DNA from: S015-6 sp964384945
GTDB taxonomy: Bacteria; Desulfobacterota; DSWW01
Length of the DNA: 64,000 bases
Assembly: GCA_964384945.1 (NCBI GenBank)
Contig: CAYLMK010000001.1
Location: 418,264-482,263 of the forward strand
Direction of reading: 5' to 3'
The position numbers and the translations under genes were made by a program. This document shows, piece by piece, positions 17,849-26,180 of the stretch. The first letter of the stretch is position 1. The number at the start of each line of letters is the position of its first letter. The notes beneath the pieces were generated by a model that ran no database searches, had not been told where the DNA came from, and saw only the letters and a list, made by a program, of their open reading frames with translations.

Positions 17849-18259
17849 CTAATGCCCGTTTCCCGGGCGCTTTTCGTCGAGGCCCAGTTCGGACAGGATG
17901 AAATCGATCAGGCTCAGAAGCTTCTGGCCATTGGTGGAAGACTTGGAGAGGAAGTAGTTGGCGCCGTACCGGAAGGCCGTCTCCCGGTACTCCGGCAGGT
18001 CGTAGTTGGTCAGGATAACTACCACGGTTCTTGGGAAACTCTGTTTTATTTGGCGGGTCAGCTCAAGACCGTTCTCCCCGGGCAGGTTGATATCCATGAA
18101 GACGAGGTGCGGAGGCCGGGCTTCCACCTTGGAAATAACGTCATTACCTTCCACAGCCTCGTCAACCTCTACATGCGGCAACCTTGCGGAGAGAACCCCT
18201 TTGATGGATTCCCGAAATTCACGGTGGTCTTCGACGAGGAGTATCCGGAATGCATCCAC
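17849..18259 (-). CDS. single-domain response regulator receiver protein
   Basis: 136 residues, one CheY-like receiver. Acidic pair in LLVEDH (E10, D11), phospho-acceptor D56 in LVFMDINLPGENG, and conserved K106 in FLSKSS. There is no output domain. It probably passes phosphate or acts through protein contacts. No kinase is next to it; the nearest, 31 kb away, is not obviously linked. The GTG start at 18259 has GAGGA upstream, but the start is not certain. It is divergent from a LuxR-type regulator, with 180 bp between them. Confidence 0.88.
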   Translation of the reverse strand: MDAFRILLVEDHREFRESIKGVLSARLPHVEVDEAVEGNDVISKVEARPPHLVFMDINLPGENGLELTRQIKQSFPRTVVVILTNYDLPEYRETAFRYGANYFLSKSSTNGQKLLSLIDFILSELGLDEKRPGNGH

Positions 18260-18441
18260 CTTGGGGCGATCCTCATCGTTCCGTGTTGCCCGTCGGGCCT
18301 CGTCCGATCCGTCCGGACCGACGGACTTCTCGAACTCGACTTTACCGGCGGGGCACTTGCGTGTTATTTATCTGCAATCTATTCGATGCATGATCTGACG
18401 ATGTGTTCTCAAGAAAGTTGTCCTGGGGGGAAAATCGACCC

Positions 18442-19098
18442 ATGGGAACCGGGAACCGGATCGTGATCGTCGAAGACCACACCATTCTCAGAGAGGGATT
18501 GCGGGCGCTCCTGTCCTCGCATCCGGACCTCCACGTGGTCGGGGAGGCGGTGGACGGGCGGGACGGGATCCGGTGCGTCGAAGAACTCGGGCCGGACCTC
18601 GTCCTGCTGGACCTCTCGATGCCGAGGATGGACGGAATGGATGCCATCCGCGAGATCCGAAGGCGCTCTCCGCAGACCAAGATCCTTGCCCTGACCGTTC
18701 ACAAGGCAGAGGAATACGTGCTCGCAGCACTCCGGGCAGGGGCGGACGGATACGCGCTCAAGGACTCCACCCATGCGGAGCTCGTGACGGCCATCCGGAG
18801 CGTGCTGGCCGGGAAGCGATACCTGAGCCCCGGCGTCTCGGAACAGGTCATCGAAGGGTACCTGGCGGGCAAAAGGGCCGAGACACCACGGTCCAAGTGG
18901 GCCGGCGTCACGCAGCGGGAGCGGGAGGTTCTCAAGCTCATCGCCGAAGGTTACAGGAACCGGGAGATCGCGGAGCTGCTCTGCATCAGCGTGAAGACCG
19001 TGGAAAAGCACCGGTCCAACCTCATGGAGAAGCTGGATCTCCACAACGTTTCCGACCTTACGGCCTATGCGATCGAGCGGGGAATCGTCAGCCGGTAG
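18442..19098 (+). CDS. LuxR/NarL-family response regulator
   Basis: 218 residues. Receiver domain with E11/D12 in VIVEDH, phospho-acceptor D57 in LVLLDLSMPRMDG, followed by a C-terminal LuxR-type helix-turn-helix: TQREREVLKLIAEGYRNREI and VSVKTVEKHRSNL-like segment (CISVKTVEKHRSN). It is a transcription regulator. No sensor kinase adjoins it, though the divergent receiver gene may share its control region. GGGGGG lies about 11 nt before the ATG. Confidence 0.93.
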   Translation: MGTGNRIVIVEDHTILREGLRALLSSHPDLHVVGEAVDGRDGIRCVEELGPDLVLLDLSMPRMDGMDAIREIRRRSPQTKILALTVHKAEEYVLAALRAGADGYALKDSTHAELVTAIRSVLAGKRYLSPGVSEQVIEGYLAGKRAETPRSKWAGVTQREREVLKLIAEGYRNREIAELLCISVKTVEKHRSNLMEKLDLHNVSDLTAYAIERGIVSR

Positions 19099-19235
19099 CC
19101 GTGTCATGTCCCACCTCGCCCACGCTTCAAAGAAAAAGATGACGCGCCGGTGCCCTCCGCGTGCCTGCGCGCCCGTGCCCGGTTTCCCCGGGGCCGGGCC
19201 GGGCGGCCCGATCCGTGAACCCGGAACGCCGCACT

Positions 19236-19934
19236 TCATTCCGGGTAAGGAACCGGATCTTCCAGACCGGCCTCGGAGAAGCCCCTGCGCCGAAGCAGGC
19301 AGCTGTCGCATCTTCCGCAGGAGGGCCGATCCGGGGGCGGGTCGTAGCAACTGTGGGTCATCGCGAAATCCACACCCAGCCGGTGCCCTTCCCGGATGAT
19401 CTCCGCCTTGGTCATGCGGATCAGGGGGGCGTGAACGCGGACCGGGCGGCCCTCCGCACCGGCTCGGGTGGCCAGGCACGCCATCTCCTGAAAGGCACGG
19501 ATGTATTCGGGCCGGCAGTCAGGATAGCCGGAGAAGTCCAGCGCATTCACACCGATGAAGATGTCATGGGCCCCGGTCACCTCCGCCCATGCCAGGGCAA
19601 AGGAGAGGAAGATCGTATTGCGTGCAGGCACGTAGGTCGCCGGGATTCCCCCCGCGCCGATCTCGCGCCAGTGCCTGCCCTTGGGCACCTCCCCCTCGCC
19701 CGTCAGGGCGGAGCCTCCGATCGTGCGCATGTCGAAGTCGACCACGATGTGGCGCGTGACGCCGAAGCGAACCCCGACCCGCGCGGCCATGTCCAGCTCC
19801 CGCAGATGGCGCTGCCCGTAACGAAAGCTCAGGGCGTACAGCTCATACCCCTGATCGCGCGCAATCGCCAGACAGGTGGTCGAGTCCACACCCCCGCTCA
19901 GGAGCACGATCGCCTTGTTCTTTTGAGCGCCCAT
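19236..19934 (-). CDS. queC: 7-cyano-7-deazaguanine synthase QueC
   Basis: 232 residues. ATP-pyrophosphatase P-loop SGGVDSTT (13-20) and the C-terminal zinc knuckle SCGRCDSC preceded by THSCYD. QueC converts 7-carboxy-7-deazaguanine to preQ0, a step in queuosine tRNA modification. No other queuosine genes are in the window. The protein is full length and intact. It lies 58 bp downstream of the amine oxidase gene on the same strand; a functional link is not apparent. Confidence 0.96.
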   Translation of the reverse strand: MGAQKNKAIVLLSGGVDSTTCLAIARDQGYELYALSFRYGQRHLRELDMAARVGVRFGVTRHIVVDFDMRTIGGSALTGEGEVPKGRHWREIGAGGIPATYVPARNTIFLSFALAWAEVTGAHDIFIGVNALDFSGYPDCRPEYIRAFQEMACLATRAGAEGRPVRVHAPLIRMTKAEIIREGHRLGVDFAMTHSCYDPPPDRPSCGRCDSCLLRRRGFSEAGLEDPVPYPE

Positions 19935-19992
19935 GCAACGTCCCTATCTCCGTGCCGGGGCCCGATGCGTTCGGCCACCGACCCTGGCCCCT

Positions 19993-21327
19993 CTACCCCA
20001 CGGCGTCGTACTTGCGGTCTTCCCGTCGCATGAATTCCGTCACCGCCCGGGACGCCAGGAACCGGAAAGGCTCCGGAGGCCACGGCAGGGTCGTCCGGTT
20101 CACGAAGAACATGTCGGTCAGTTCCGTTCTCCTGCCCAGCAACAGGTCGGCGCAGGTCTTCCCGTTCAGGTGCGTCATCGACACCCCGTGGCCCACGCAA
20201 CCGAGGCTGTAGACCGTGTCCCGGTTCCCCAGATACCCCAGGGCCGGGGCCAGATCGACCGGAACGGAGACCGGCCCCCCCCAATAGTGGGTGAAGTGTA
20301 TGTCCTTCAGGGCGGGAAAGATCGTGCGGACGTCCCTTTCGAGCCCGATGAAGATCTCCTCGTTCCGGTCCCGGTCCATGTCGCTGCCGAAGGCGATCGC
20401 CACGTCCCTGCCGCCCATGAGGAGCCTGTTGTCCGCGGTGAGCCGGTAGTAGCGGACCAGGTCCCTTGCATCCTCGATGCCCTGCCGGTTCTTCCAGCCG
20501 ATCTGCCGGAAGTGCCTTTCCCCCAGGGGTTCGGTCAGGACGATGTACGTCCAGACAGGGGCCTGCTTCCTCTTGAGCTGGGGAACAAGGTGGGAATACG
20601 CATTCGTCGCCAGCAGGAGTTTCTTCGCCACAACCTCGCCCCAGGGAGCAAGGAGGCGTATCCTCCCCTTGGCCTCCCGCCGAATCTCGACGGCCGGCGT
20701 CTGCTCAAAGATCTCCACCCCCTGCCTGCGGGTCACCTCTTTCCAGCCCCACGCGAGCTTGGCCGGGTTCAGCAAGCCGCATCTGGGCTCCCACCAGGCC
20801 CCCAGGTACAAAGGGCTCTTCACCTGCTCGGACAGCCGGGCCTGGTCCATCCATTCGATTCCTGCCAGTCCCAGCGTGTCGGCCAGATCGATTTCCCGCA
20901 GGATCCGGTCCCTCTGAGGGCCCGAGGTGGCGACGCGCAGGAATCCCGGGTGCTCGTAGTCGCAATCGATCCCATGGCGGCCGATCAGATCCCGGAGCAT
21001 GTCCACGGCCCTCTCCATGTAATGATGGGCCTCCTTCGCCTTCACCAGGCCGAACCGTCTTGCCGTCAGGCCGAGGGTCAGCCCGAACAGGGTCATGGAA
21101 AAGCCCCCGTTCCGGCCGCTCGCCCCGTAGCCGATCACCCGGCCCTCGAGGAGGGCGATCTTCAGGCCGGGCTCCTCCTCCTTCAGGAAGTGCGCCGCGG
21201 AGAGTCCCGTGAATCCGCCTCCCACGATGGCCACATCCGCCTCCTGGCGGCCCCGGAGGGCCGGACCGGGCTCATACTCCTTCGTACCCAGCCAGAAGCT
21301 CTTGTCTCGAAACGACTCCCCCGTCAT
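19993..21327 (-). CDS. FAD-dependent amine/glycine oxidase family protein (DAO, PuuB-like)
   Basis: 444 residues. FAD-binding GxGxxG variant VAIVGGGFTGLSAAHFL (33-48), then ALLEGRVIGYGASGRNGGF, which is the GASGRNGG region typical of PuuB/DadA-like deaminating oxidases. The C-terminal FAD contact is YSLGCVGHGVSMTHLNGKT. It oxidises an amine or gamma-glutamyl-polyamine to an aldehyde plus ammonia or an equivalent substrate (family-level inference). Good ribosome site upstream (GGAG). Confidence 0.88.
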   Translation of the reverse strand: MTGESFRDKSFWLGTKEYEPGPALRGRQEADVAIVGGGFTGLSAAHFLKEEEPGLKIALLEGRVIGYGASGRNGGFSMTLFGLTLGLTARRFGLVKAKEAHHYMERAVDMLRDLIGRHGIDCDYEHPGFLRVATSGPQRDRILREIDLADTLGLAGIEWMDQARLSEQVKSPLYLGAWWEPRCGLLNPAKLAWGWKEVTRRQGVEIFEQTPAVEIRREAKGRIRLLAPWGEVVAKKLLLATNAYSHLVPQLKRKQAPVWTYIVLTEPLGERHFRQIGWKNRQGIEDARDLVRYYRLTADNRLLMGGRDVAIAFGSDMDRDRNEEIFIGLERDVRTIFPALKDIHFTHYWGGPVSVPVDLAPALGYLGNRDTVYSLGCVGHGVSMTHLNGKTCADLLLGRRTELTDMFFVNRTTLPWPPEPFRFLASRAVTEFMRREDRKYDAVG

Positions 21328-21723
21328 CTCTCGCTCCTCCTTGGCGCTCCGAAATCAAGTCAGCCTGCCCCGGTCCAAGCGCCCTGCCGTGCCGGCCCGC
21401 TGCGATGCTCTCTGGACAAGGCGTTTGCTTTCTTGTATGTTTCCCTGGTCCCGATGACTGAAGGCGACAGAGAAAAGCCCTATCTATGTTCCGGTTCCAT
21501 CCTACAAACAGGGACCGTTTTCTGCAACCGGATCCGTGCCGCTCCCACGGCATGGCCTTTCTTCTCATCCCCTTCCAGGGTGCTCGCCGGAACACCTCCC
21601 CTGCCCGCTCCCGGGAGGTGCGCCGACCGCTCTGCGCCTCTCTCGATTCGAATTGCTGTCGACACAAAGACCGGGAACTCTCCTGGGCGGATCCGTCAAC
21701 CCACTGACAGGAGAAAAGGAAGG
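21328..21723. other. intergenic region, no gene seen
   Basis: 396 bp between the divergent amine oxidase and TSUP genes. Frames in it are short and lack ribosome sites or family features. AGGAGAAAAGGAAGG just before 21724 is the TSUP ribosome site. I could not pick out a convincing promoter for either gene. Confidence 0.5.
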
Positions 21724-22671
21724 ATGTTGAGCATCTATCTTCCCATCGCGGACTTGAGTATCAACCTCTTCCTCGTGGTGGGCATCGGAGCCATGGTCGG
21801 GTTCCTCTCCGGCCTGTTCGGGGTCGGGGGCGGTTTCCTTCTCACCCCCTTGATGATGATGATCGGGATTCCTCCGGCTGTCGCGGCCGCGTCGGATTCC
21901 AACCAGATCGTCGCCGCCTCCTCGTCCGGCGCTTACGGGCACTGGAGGCTGGGCAACGTCGACATGAAGATGGGGCTCGTGATCCTGGCGGGCGGCGTCT
22001 CGGGGGGCACCGTGGGCGTCCACCTCGTCCACTATCTGCGCGCCATGGGGAATTTCGAGTTCGTCATGAAAATGGTCTATGTCGTCATGCTCGGGACCAT
22101 CGGGGGCTCCATGTTCGTGGAGAGCCTCCGCGCCCTTCGCAAGGTGCAGAAAACGGAGAGCCTGGCCACGGCTCCGGGAGAGATGAAACAGCCCGGACTC
22201 AGCAGGGTATTCAACCGGCTGCCCCTTCAGATGAATTTCGCCAAGTCCCGCCTCCGGACCTCCGCGATCTTCCCGTTTTTCATCGGGTTCACGGTGGGGG
22301 TGCTTGCCGCCCTGCTCGGCGTGGGGGGCGGGTTCATCATGGTGCCTGCCATGATCTATATCATCGGCATGCCGACCGTCACGGCAATCGGAACGGACCT
22401 GTTTCAGATCGTCATGACGAGCGCGAACGTCACCCTGCAACAGGCGATCACCAACCACACAGTGGACCTCGGGCTTGCCCTCACCCTGCTGATGGGCTCG
22501 GTCGTCGGGGCTCAGTTCGGGGTCCGCGCGTCACGGTACCTCCGGGGAGAGCAAATCCGCATTCTGCTGAGCATCATCGTGCTGGCCATGATGGTCAAGC
22601 TTTTCCTCGACCTCGTGCTGACCCCTGACAATCTGGTAAGCTTCGCGAAAGGCGCCACGGGAGGACACTGA
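21724..22671 (+). CDS. TSUP (TauE/SafE) family membrane transporter
   Basis: 315 residues with about eight membrane helices in two repeats. Each repeat starts with the family motif: GFLSGLFGVGGGFLLTPLMM (about 20-39) and GVLAALLGVGGGFIMVPAM. TSUP proteins export sulfite, sulfoacetate or related organosulfur anions, or import organic acids. The stop codon overlaps the next ATG (TGATG), giving translational coupling to a TIGR02186-type protein. This pairing is known in proteobacteria, and together the two likely form a transport unit. Confidence 0.93.
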   Translation: MLSIYLPIADLSINLFLVVGIGAMVGFLSGLFGVGGGFLLTPLMMMIGIPPAVAAASDSNQIVAASSSGAYGHWRLGNVDMKMGLVILAGGVSGGTVGVHLVHYLRAMGNFEFVMKMVYVVMLGTIGGSMFVESLRALRKVQKTESLATAPGEMKQPGLSRVFNRLPLQMNFAKSRLRTSAIFPFFIGFTVGVLAALLGVGGGFIMVPAMIYIIGMPTVTAIGTDLFQIVMTSANVTLQQAITNHTVDLGLALTLLMGSVVGAQFGVRASRYLRGEQIRILLSIIVLAMMVKLFLDLVLTPDNLVSFAKGATGGH

Positions 22672-23471
22672 TGCGCACGAAAGGATCGATGCTACCGGCC
22701 GCCGTGTGTGCCGGCTTTCTTCTGGCGACCCTGGAGGCCTTCGGGACCGAGGGGGCCCCTTCTCCCGAAGATGTGGCGATCGAAGTGAGCAAGCCGGTCA
22801 TCGAGGTCGGCCTCGGCTACGACGGGGACCGGATCGACTTCATCGGGTCCGTCGGAGGCACCGGCGCGGACGCCATCGTCGTCAAGCTCACCTCTCCTGC
22901 GGAAACGGTGAAACTCAACATCAAGGGGCGCGTGGGCCCCTTCTGGATGAACACGAGACAGTACCAGGTGGACAACGTGCCCTCCATGTATCAGATTCAG
23001 GCGTCGGCCCCGCTGGCCGAGATCACGACGCCGGAGATGGCCGAGGAGCTCCAGATCGGCTTCGAGACGATCAAGAGGCAGATGAAGTACGAGATCGTAA
23101 AGGGCCAGAGGGAGGCGAACGATGAGGAGACCCTCTTCCAGGGGCTCATGAAGATCAAGAGCGAGGCCGCTCTCTATTCGATCGACGATACCGGCCTGGT
23201 CGAGATGAAGGAGGGCAAGCTCTTCAGTCACTCCTTCGATTTCCCGTCCGCCGCAAAGCCCGGCGTCTACAACGTGGACTATTTCCTGCTCAAGAACAGG
23301 AACCTCGTCGGAAAGGCCTCCGCGAAGATCGAGATCCGCAAGGTGGGACTGGTGTCCTTTGTCGCGGGAGCGGCCGAGAGTCAACCCCTTGTTTACGGGA
23401 TCTGCGCCGTCCTGATCGCCCTCGGGGCCGGCCTGGCCGTGGGCTTCATCTTCAAGGGCGGGGGCCATTGA
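22671..23471 (+). CDS. TIGR02186 family protein, exported with C-terminal membrane helix
   Basis: 266 residues. A signal peptide (1-24) leads into a beta-rich domain: IEVGLGYDGDRIDFIGSVGG then KGRVGPFWMNTRQYQVDNVPS, the conserved core of TIGR02186. A C-terminal helix (about 240-262) anchors it, with the bulk in the periplasm. In other genomes this family always accompanies a TSUP transporter, as here, with overlapping stop and start. It may be the periplasmic partner of the exporter; molecular function unproven. Confidence 0.88.
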   Translation: MRTKGSMLPAAVCAGFLLATLEAFGTEGAPSPEDVAIEVSKPVIEVGLGYDGDRIDFIGSVGGTGADAIVVKLTSPAETVKLNIKGRVGPFWMNTRQYQVDNVPSMYQIQASAPLAEITTPEMAEELQIGFETIKRQMKYEIVKGQREANDEETLFQGLMKIKSEAALYSIDDTGLVEMKEGKLFSHSFDFPSAAKPGVYNVDYFLLKNRNLVGKASAKIEIRKVGLVSFVAGAAESQPLVYGICAVLIALGAGLAVGFIFKGGGH

Positions 23472-23830
23472 GTCGGCACGCCCGGGGGCCCGGGCAGAAC
23501 CTTCCCGCCGGTGACGGATTCCGTCACTCCCCACGCATGGATTGCAGGGCCTCGGGAGGATTCCCAAGCCTGACGGCACGGAACGATTCTGAAACCGCAA
23601 GAACGCGGCTCGCCCCTCCGTCGGTGTTTATGCGCTGATTTAAAACGATAATTTGATTGAAGGAATCTCGGAACACCATGCAGTTGGACATCTTCTGTCG
23701 AGGCGGCGGCGGATGAGCATGGATCTTGCATATTAGCGAAAGCGCGGGAAACCACCTGGTGCCGGGCTTGCGGCCCCCCCCGGGGGGCGCCCGCCCGGTC
23801 AGCAATAGGGCGTAGATGGAGATCGTCGTC
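23472..23830. other. intergenic region with two palindromes
   Basis: 359 bp between the TIGR02186 gene and flaG. GTGACGGA-T-TCCGTCAC (23511-23527) is a perfect 8-bp inverted repeat with a 1-nt centre, suited to a dimeric DNA-binding protein or a small terminator. Near 23780-23800 there is a C-run/G-run hairpin shortly before flaG. An AT-richer stretch (23630-23690) could hold the flaG promoter, but no clear boxes were found. Confidence 0.4.
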
Positions 23831-24232
23831 ATGGAAGTCAGAGCCGAGTCACTTCAGTCGCAGGCAGGGGAATCCTTGGCCTGGTCGGGGCGGCATGAGG
23901 AAATCCGGCCCCCTCCGCGAGTCCGAGCCGTCCGCGAGACCGACGCAGCGGTCTTCCGCAGGGAGGACGAAGAGGGCTCCCGGCACCGCGGAACCCTGGG
24001 CGGACCCGACTCCGAAAGGCTCAAGGCGGTCGCGGAAAGAACGCAGGCCTTCCTGGATGAACTCAACATCCGGCTTGACCTGGAGTTGCACGAGACTACG
24101 GGAGACATCGTCATCCGGATCGTGAACAGGGAAACCGAGGAGCTTGTCCGCCAGATTCCGCCTGAAGAACTCCTCAGGATCCACGAGAAGATCTCCGAGC
24201 TCCGGGGGGTTCTCTTCGACCAGAAGGCCTAG
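23831..24232 (+). CDS. flaG: FlaG-family flagellar protein
   Basis: 133 residues. The C-terminal 80 residues match FlaG: AFLDELNIRLDLELHETTGDIVIRIV then EELVRQIPPEELLRIHEKI. The N-terminal 50 residues are poorly conserved and charged. FlaG is encoded near flagellin and fliD genes and affects filament length; here no other flagellar gene is near, so it is an outlying copy. The start is put at 23831, with GGAG 9 nt upstream. An ATG at 23816 would add five residues. Confidence 0.8.
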   Translation: MEVRAESLQSQAGESLAWSGRHEEIRPPPRVRAVRETDAAVFRREDEEGSRHRGTLGGPDSERLKAVAERTQAFLDELNIRLDLELHETTGDIVIRIVNRETEELVRQIPPEELLRIHEKISELRGVLFDQKA

Positions 24233-24380
24233 CGGCCGACTCCCCCTCTCCCCATGAGGCCCGCATCGCCCGGGCTTCGCGCCGGCGTCCCGCATCCCCT
24301 CTCCGTTCCCATCCTTCCCTCTCCCATCGCACTTCCGACGACATGGATCTCGGCCGGTCTCCCGGGAGCATGCCGCTGCC

Positions 24381-24408
24381 TGGACATCCGTCCGGGTTTC
24401 GCTATAAT
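24381..24408 (+). promoter_or_regulatory. sigma-70-like promoter for the MaoC hydratase operon
   Basis: TGGACA (24381-24386) and a perfect TATAAT (24403-24408), spacer 16 bp. Transcription would start near 24415, giving a leader of about 90 nt. Confidence 0.65.
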
Positions 24409-24411
24409 GGT

Positions 24412-24454
24412 TCTCCCGCAACGCGGGAGAGTCCGCCTGCCCCACCTCGGCGGA
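24412..24454 (+). promoter_or_regulatory. structured 5' leader of the MaoC gene
   Basis: Two hairpins follow the promoter directly. TCTCCCGC-AAC-GCGGGAGA (24412-24430) is an 8-bp stem with a 3-nt loop, and TCCGCC...GGCGGA (24432-24454) is a second stem. The string GGAGAGT occurs at each 3' arm. A GAGGAGG ribosome site follows at about 24493. It does not match a riboswitch class I know. Confidence 0.45.
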
Positions 24455-24505
24455 GAGTGCGGCCGGAAAAGGAAGTGAATTTTTTTCAGCAGAGGAGGAT
24501 GTGCG

Positions 24506-25360
24506 ATGCCCATCGATGTTGCAAAGGCTCTCGGCGCAGAGCTTCCGCCCATGACCTATGACCTGACCCGCGACAAAGTCATCCTTTACGCGCTGGGCGT
24601 TGGAGCCGTACCCGAGGGTGACGAGCTCGTCTTCGTTTACGAAAACAAGCTCAAGGTGTTGCCCACTTTCGGAGTCGTTCCGCCGTTCCGGGCGCTGATG
24701 GAGGTGATGAATGTGCCCGGAGTTCAGATCAACCCGGTCATGATCCTTCACGGCGAGCAGTACCTCGAAGTGCGCAAGCATCCGATTCCGGTGGAGGGCA
24801 CCCTCACCTCGAGGCCCCGGGTCGCAAACATCTACGACAAGGGCAAGGGCGCCCTGATGGAACTCGATGTGGAGACCGAGGACCAGGATGGAAATGTCAT
24901 CTTCTTCAACCGCTTCGCGACCTTTGTCCGGGGAGAGGGCGGATTCGGCGGCGACAAGGGGCCGGCCCCGGGAAACGATCCGCCCGACCGGGCTCCGGAC
25001 AAGGTCGTGGAGGAGACGACCCTGAAGCGGCAGGCGGCCATCTACCGGCTTTCCGGAGACTACAATCCCCTGCACATCGACCCGGATTTCGCCGCCATGG
25101 CAGGCTTTGACCGGCCGATCATTCACGGCCTGTGCACCTTCGGGTTTGTGGGCAGGGCCGTGCTGCGGACTTACTGCGGGAACGACCCGGCCAAATTCAA
25201 GTCCATCAAGGTGCGGTTCTCCCGGCCGGCATGGCCCGGCGACACGATCGTTACCGAGATGTGGAAGGTGGCGGACAACAGGCTCATCCTTCGGGCAAAG
25301 ACCAAGGAGCGGCCCGACGAGTTCATCCTTACCAACTGCGCCGTGGAGCTGAACCCATAG
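24506..25360 (+). CDS. MaoC-like enoyl-CoA hydratase (hydratase 2, double hot-dog)
   Basis: 284 residues. Two tandem hot-dog domains as in eukaryotic-type hydratase 2. The catalytic motif lies in the second: YRLSGDYNPLHIDPDFAAMAGF (about 177-198) with the D/H dyad, then RPIIHGLCTFGFVGRA. Such enzymes hydrate 2-enoyl-CoA to the (R)-3-hydroxyacyl-CoA. A corrinoid-type methyltransferase follows 28 bp downstream. A strong promoter and a structured leader precede it. Confidence 0.92.
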   Translation: MPIDVAKALGAELPPMTYDLTRDKVILYALGVGAVPEGDELVFVYENKLKVLPTFGVVPPFRALMEVMNVPGVQINPVMILHGEQYLEVRKHPIPVEGTLTSRPRVANIYDKGKGALMELDVETEDQDGNVIFFNRFATFVRGEGGFGGDKGPAPGNDPPDRAPDKVVEETTLKRQAAIYRLSGDYNPLHIDPDFAAMAGFDRPIIHGLCTFGFVGRAVLRTYCGNDPAKFKSIKVRFSRPAWPGDTIVTEMWKVADNRLILRAKTKERPDEFILTNCAVELNP

Positions 25361-25388
25361 AGGAGGCCAGGGGAGTGGGGGGTGCGAG

Positions 25389-26180
25389 ATGATCATCGTG
25401 GGCGAGCTCATCAACATGACCCGCAGGCCCGTTGCGCAGGCCTGGAAGGAAAGGGATGAGCAGGCAATCGCCTCGCTGGCGCGCAGGCAGGCCGACGCGG
25501 GCGCGGACTACATCGACGTCAACAGCGGCGCGCCCGGCGAAGAGGCCGAGTGCATGGCCTGGCTCGTCGAGGTGGTTCAGAAGGCCGTGGATCTGCCGCT
25601 GAGCATCGACACCTCCCACCCCGGGGCCCTCGAAAGGGCCCTGGATAAGACGCAAAAGGCTCCCCTGATCAACTCGATCTCGGCGGAGAAAGACCGGTGG
25701 TCGAGTTTCCTCCCCCTGCTGAAAGGGGTTGCGTGCAGGGTGGTGGGGTTGCTGGTGGGAGACGGCGGTCTGCCCAAGACGACCGAGGACCGCATGAAAA
25801 ACGCGGCCTTCCTGTTGGGCAAGCTCGGGCAGGCGGGTTTCGCGGAGGAGGACATCTTCTTCGATCCCTGCGTCATGGCGGTGAGCACCGACCCGTCGGC
25901 CGGCGCCGGCTGCCTTGACGCGCTCCGCGCGCTCGAGAGGCAGTGGCCCCGCACGCACCGGATAGCGGCCGTCTCCAATGTCTCTTTCGGTCTTCCCGCA
26001 CGGTCCCTTCTGAACAGGACCTTTCTGGGCCTGGCGATCGGCTCCGGGCTGGATACCGTCATCCTGAATCCTGTCGACGCGGGCATGGTTCAGGCGATCC
26101 GGGCAACCGAGGCGCTCCTCGGGAAGGACGGCTACTGCAGGGAGTACCTGCAGGCCTACCGGCAGGGGCTCCTCCGCTAG
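25389..26180 (+). CDS. methyltetrahydrofolate:corrinoid methyltransferase-like protein (pterin-binding)
   Basis: 263 residues, dihydropteroate-synthase-like TIM barrel of the MetH/AcsE type. Conserved parts: IVGELINMTRRPVAQA, GADYIDVNSGAP, LPLSIDTSHPGALERAL, INSIS and VSNVSFGLPARSLLN. These bind the pterin ring. It would move a methyl group between tetrahydrofolate and a corrinoid protein. No corrinoid protein lies next to it, but one is 5.5 kb away beside a paralogue. It overlaps the 3' end of the convergent NTPase gene by 4 bp. Confidence 0.9.
   Translation: MIIVGELINMTRRPVAQAWKERDEQAIASLARRQADAGADYIDVNSGAPGEEAECMAWLVEVVQKAVDLPLSIDTSHPGALERALDKTQKAPLINSISAEKDRWSSFLPLLKGVACRVVGLLVGDGGLPKTTEDRMKNAAFLLGKLGQAGFAEEDIFFDPCVMAVSTDPSAGAGCLDALRALERQWPRTHRIAAVSNVSFGLPARSLLNRTFLGLAIGSGLDTVILNPVDAGMVQAIRATEALLGKDGYCREYLQAYRQGLLR

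Noticed and set aside
17849..18259. Response regulator as partner of the histidine kinase at 49583
   Set aside because: They are 31 kb apart with no shared features; no basis to pair them.
23735..23815. Possible c-di-GMP or other riboswitch before flaG
   Set aside because: GCGAAAG and AAACC strings occur, but the GACGCAAAGCC core of GEMM and the proper stem order are missing.
24412..24470. Glycine riboswitch in the MaoC leader
   Set aside because: GGAGAGT strings fit, but the GCCGAAGGAGCAA core and tandem aptamer layout are absent.
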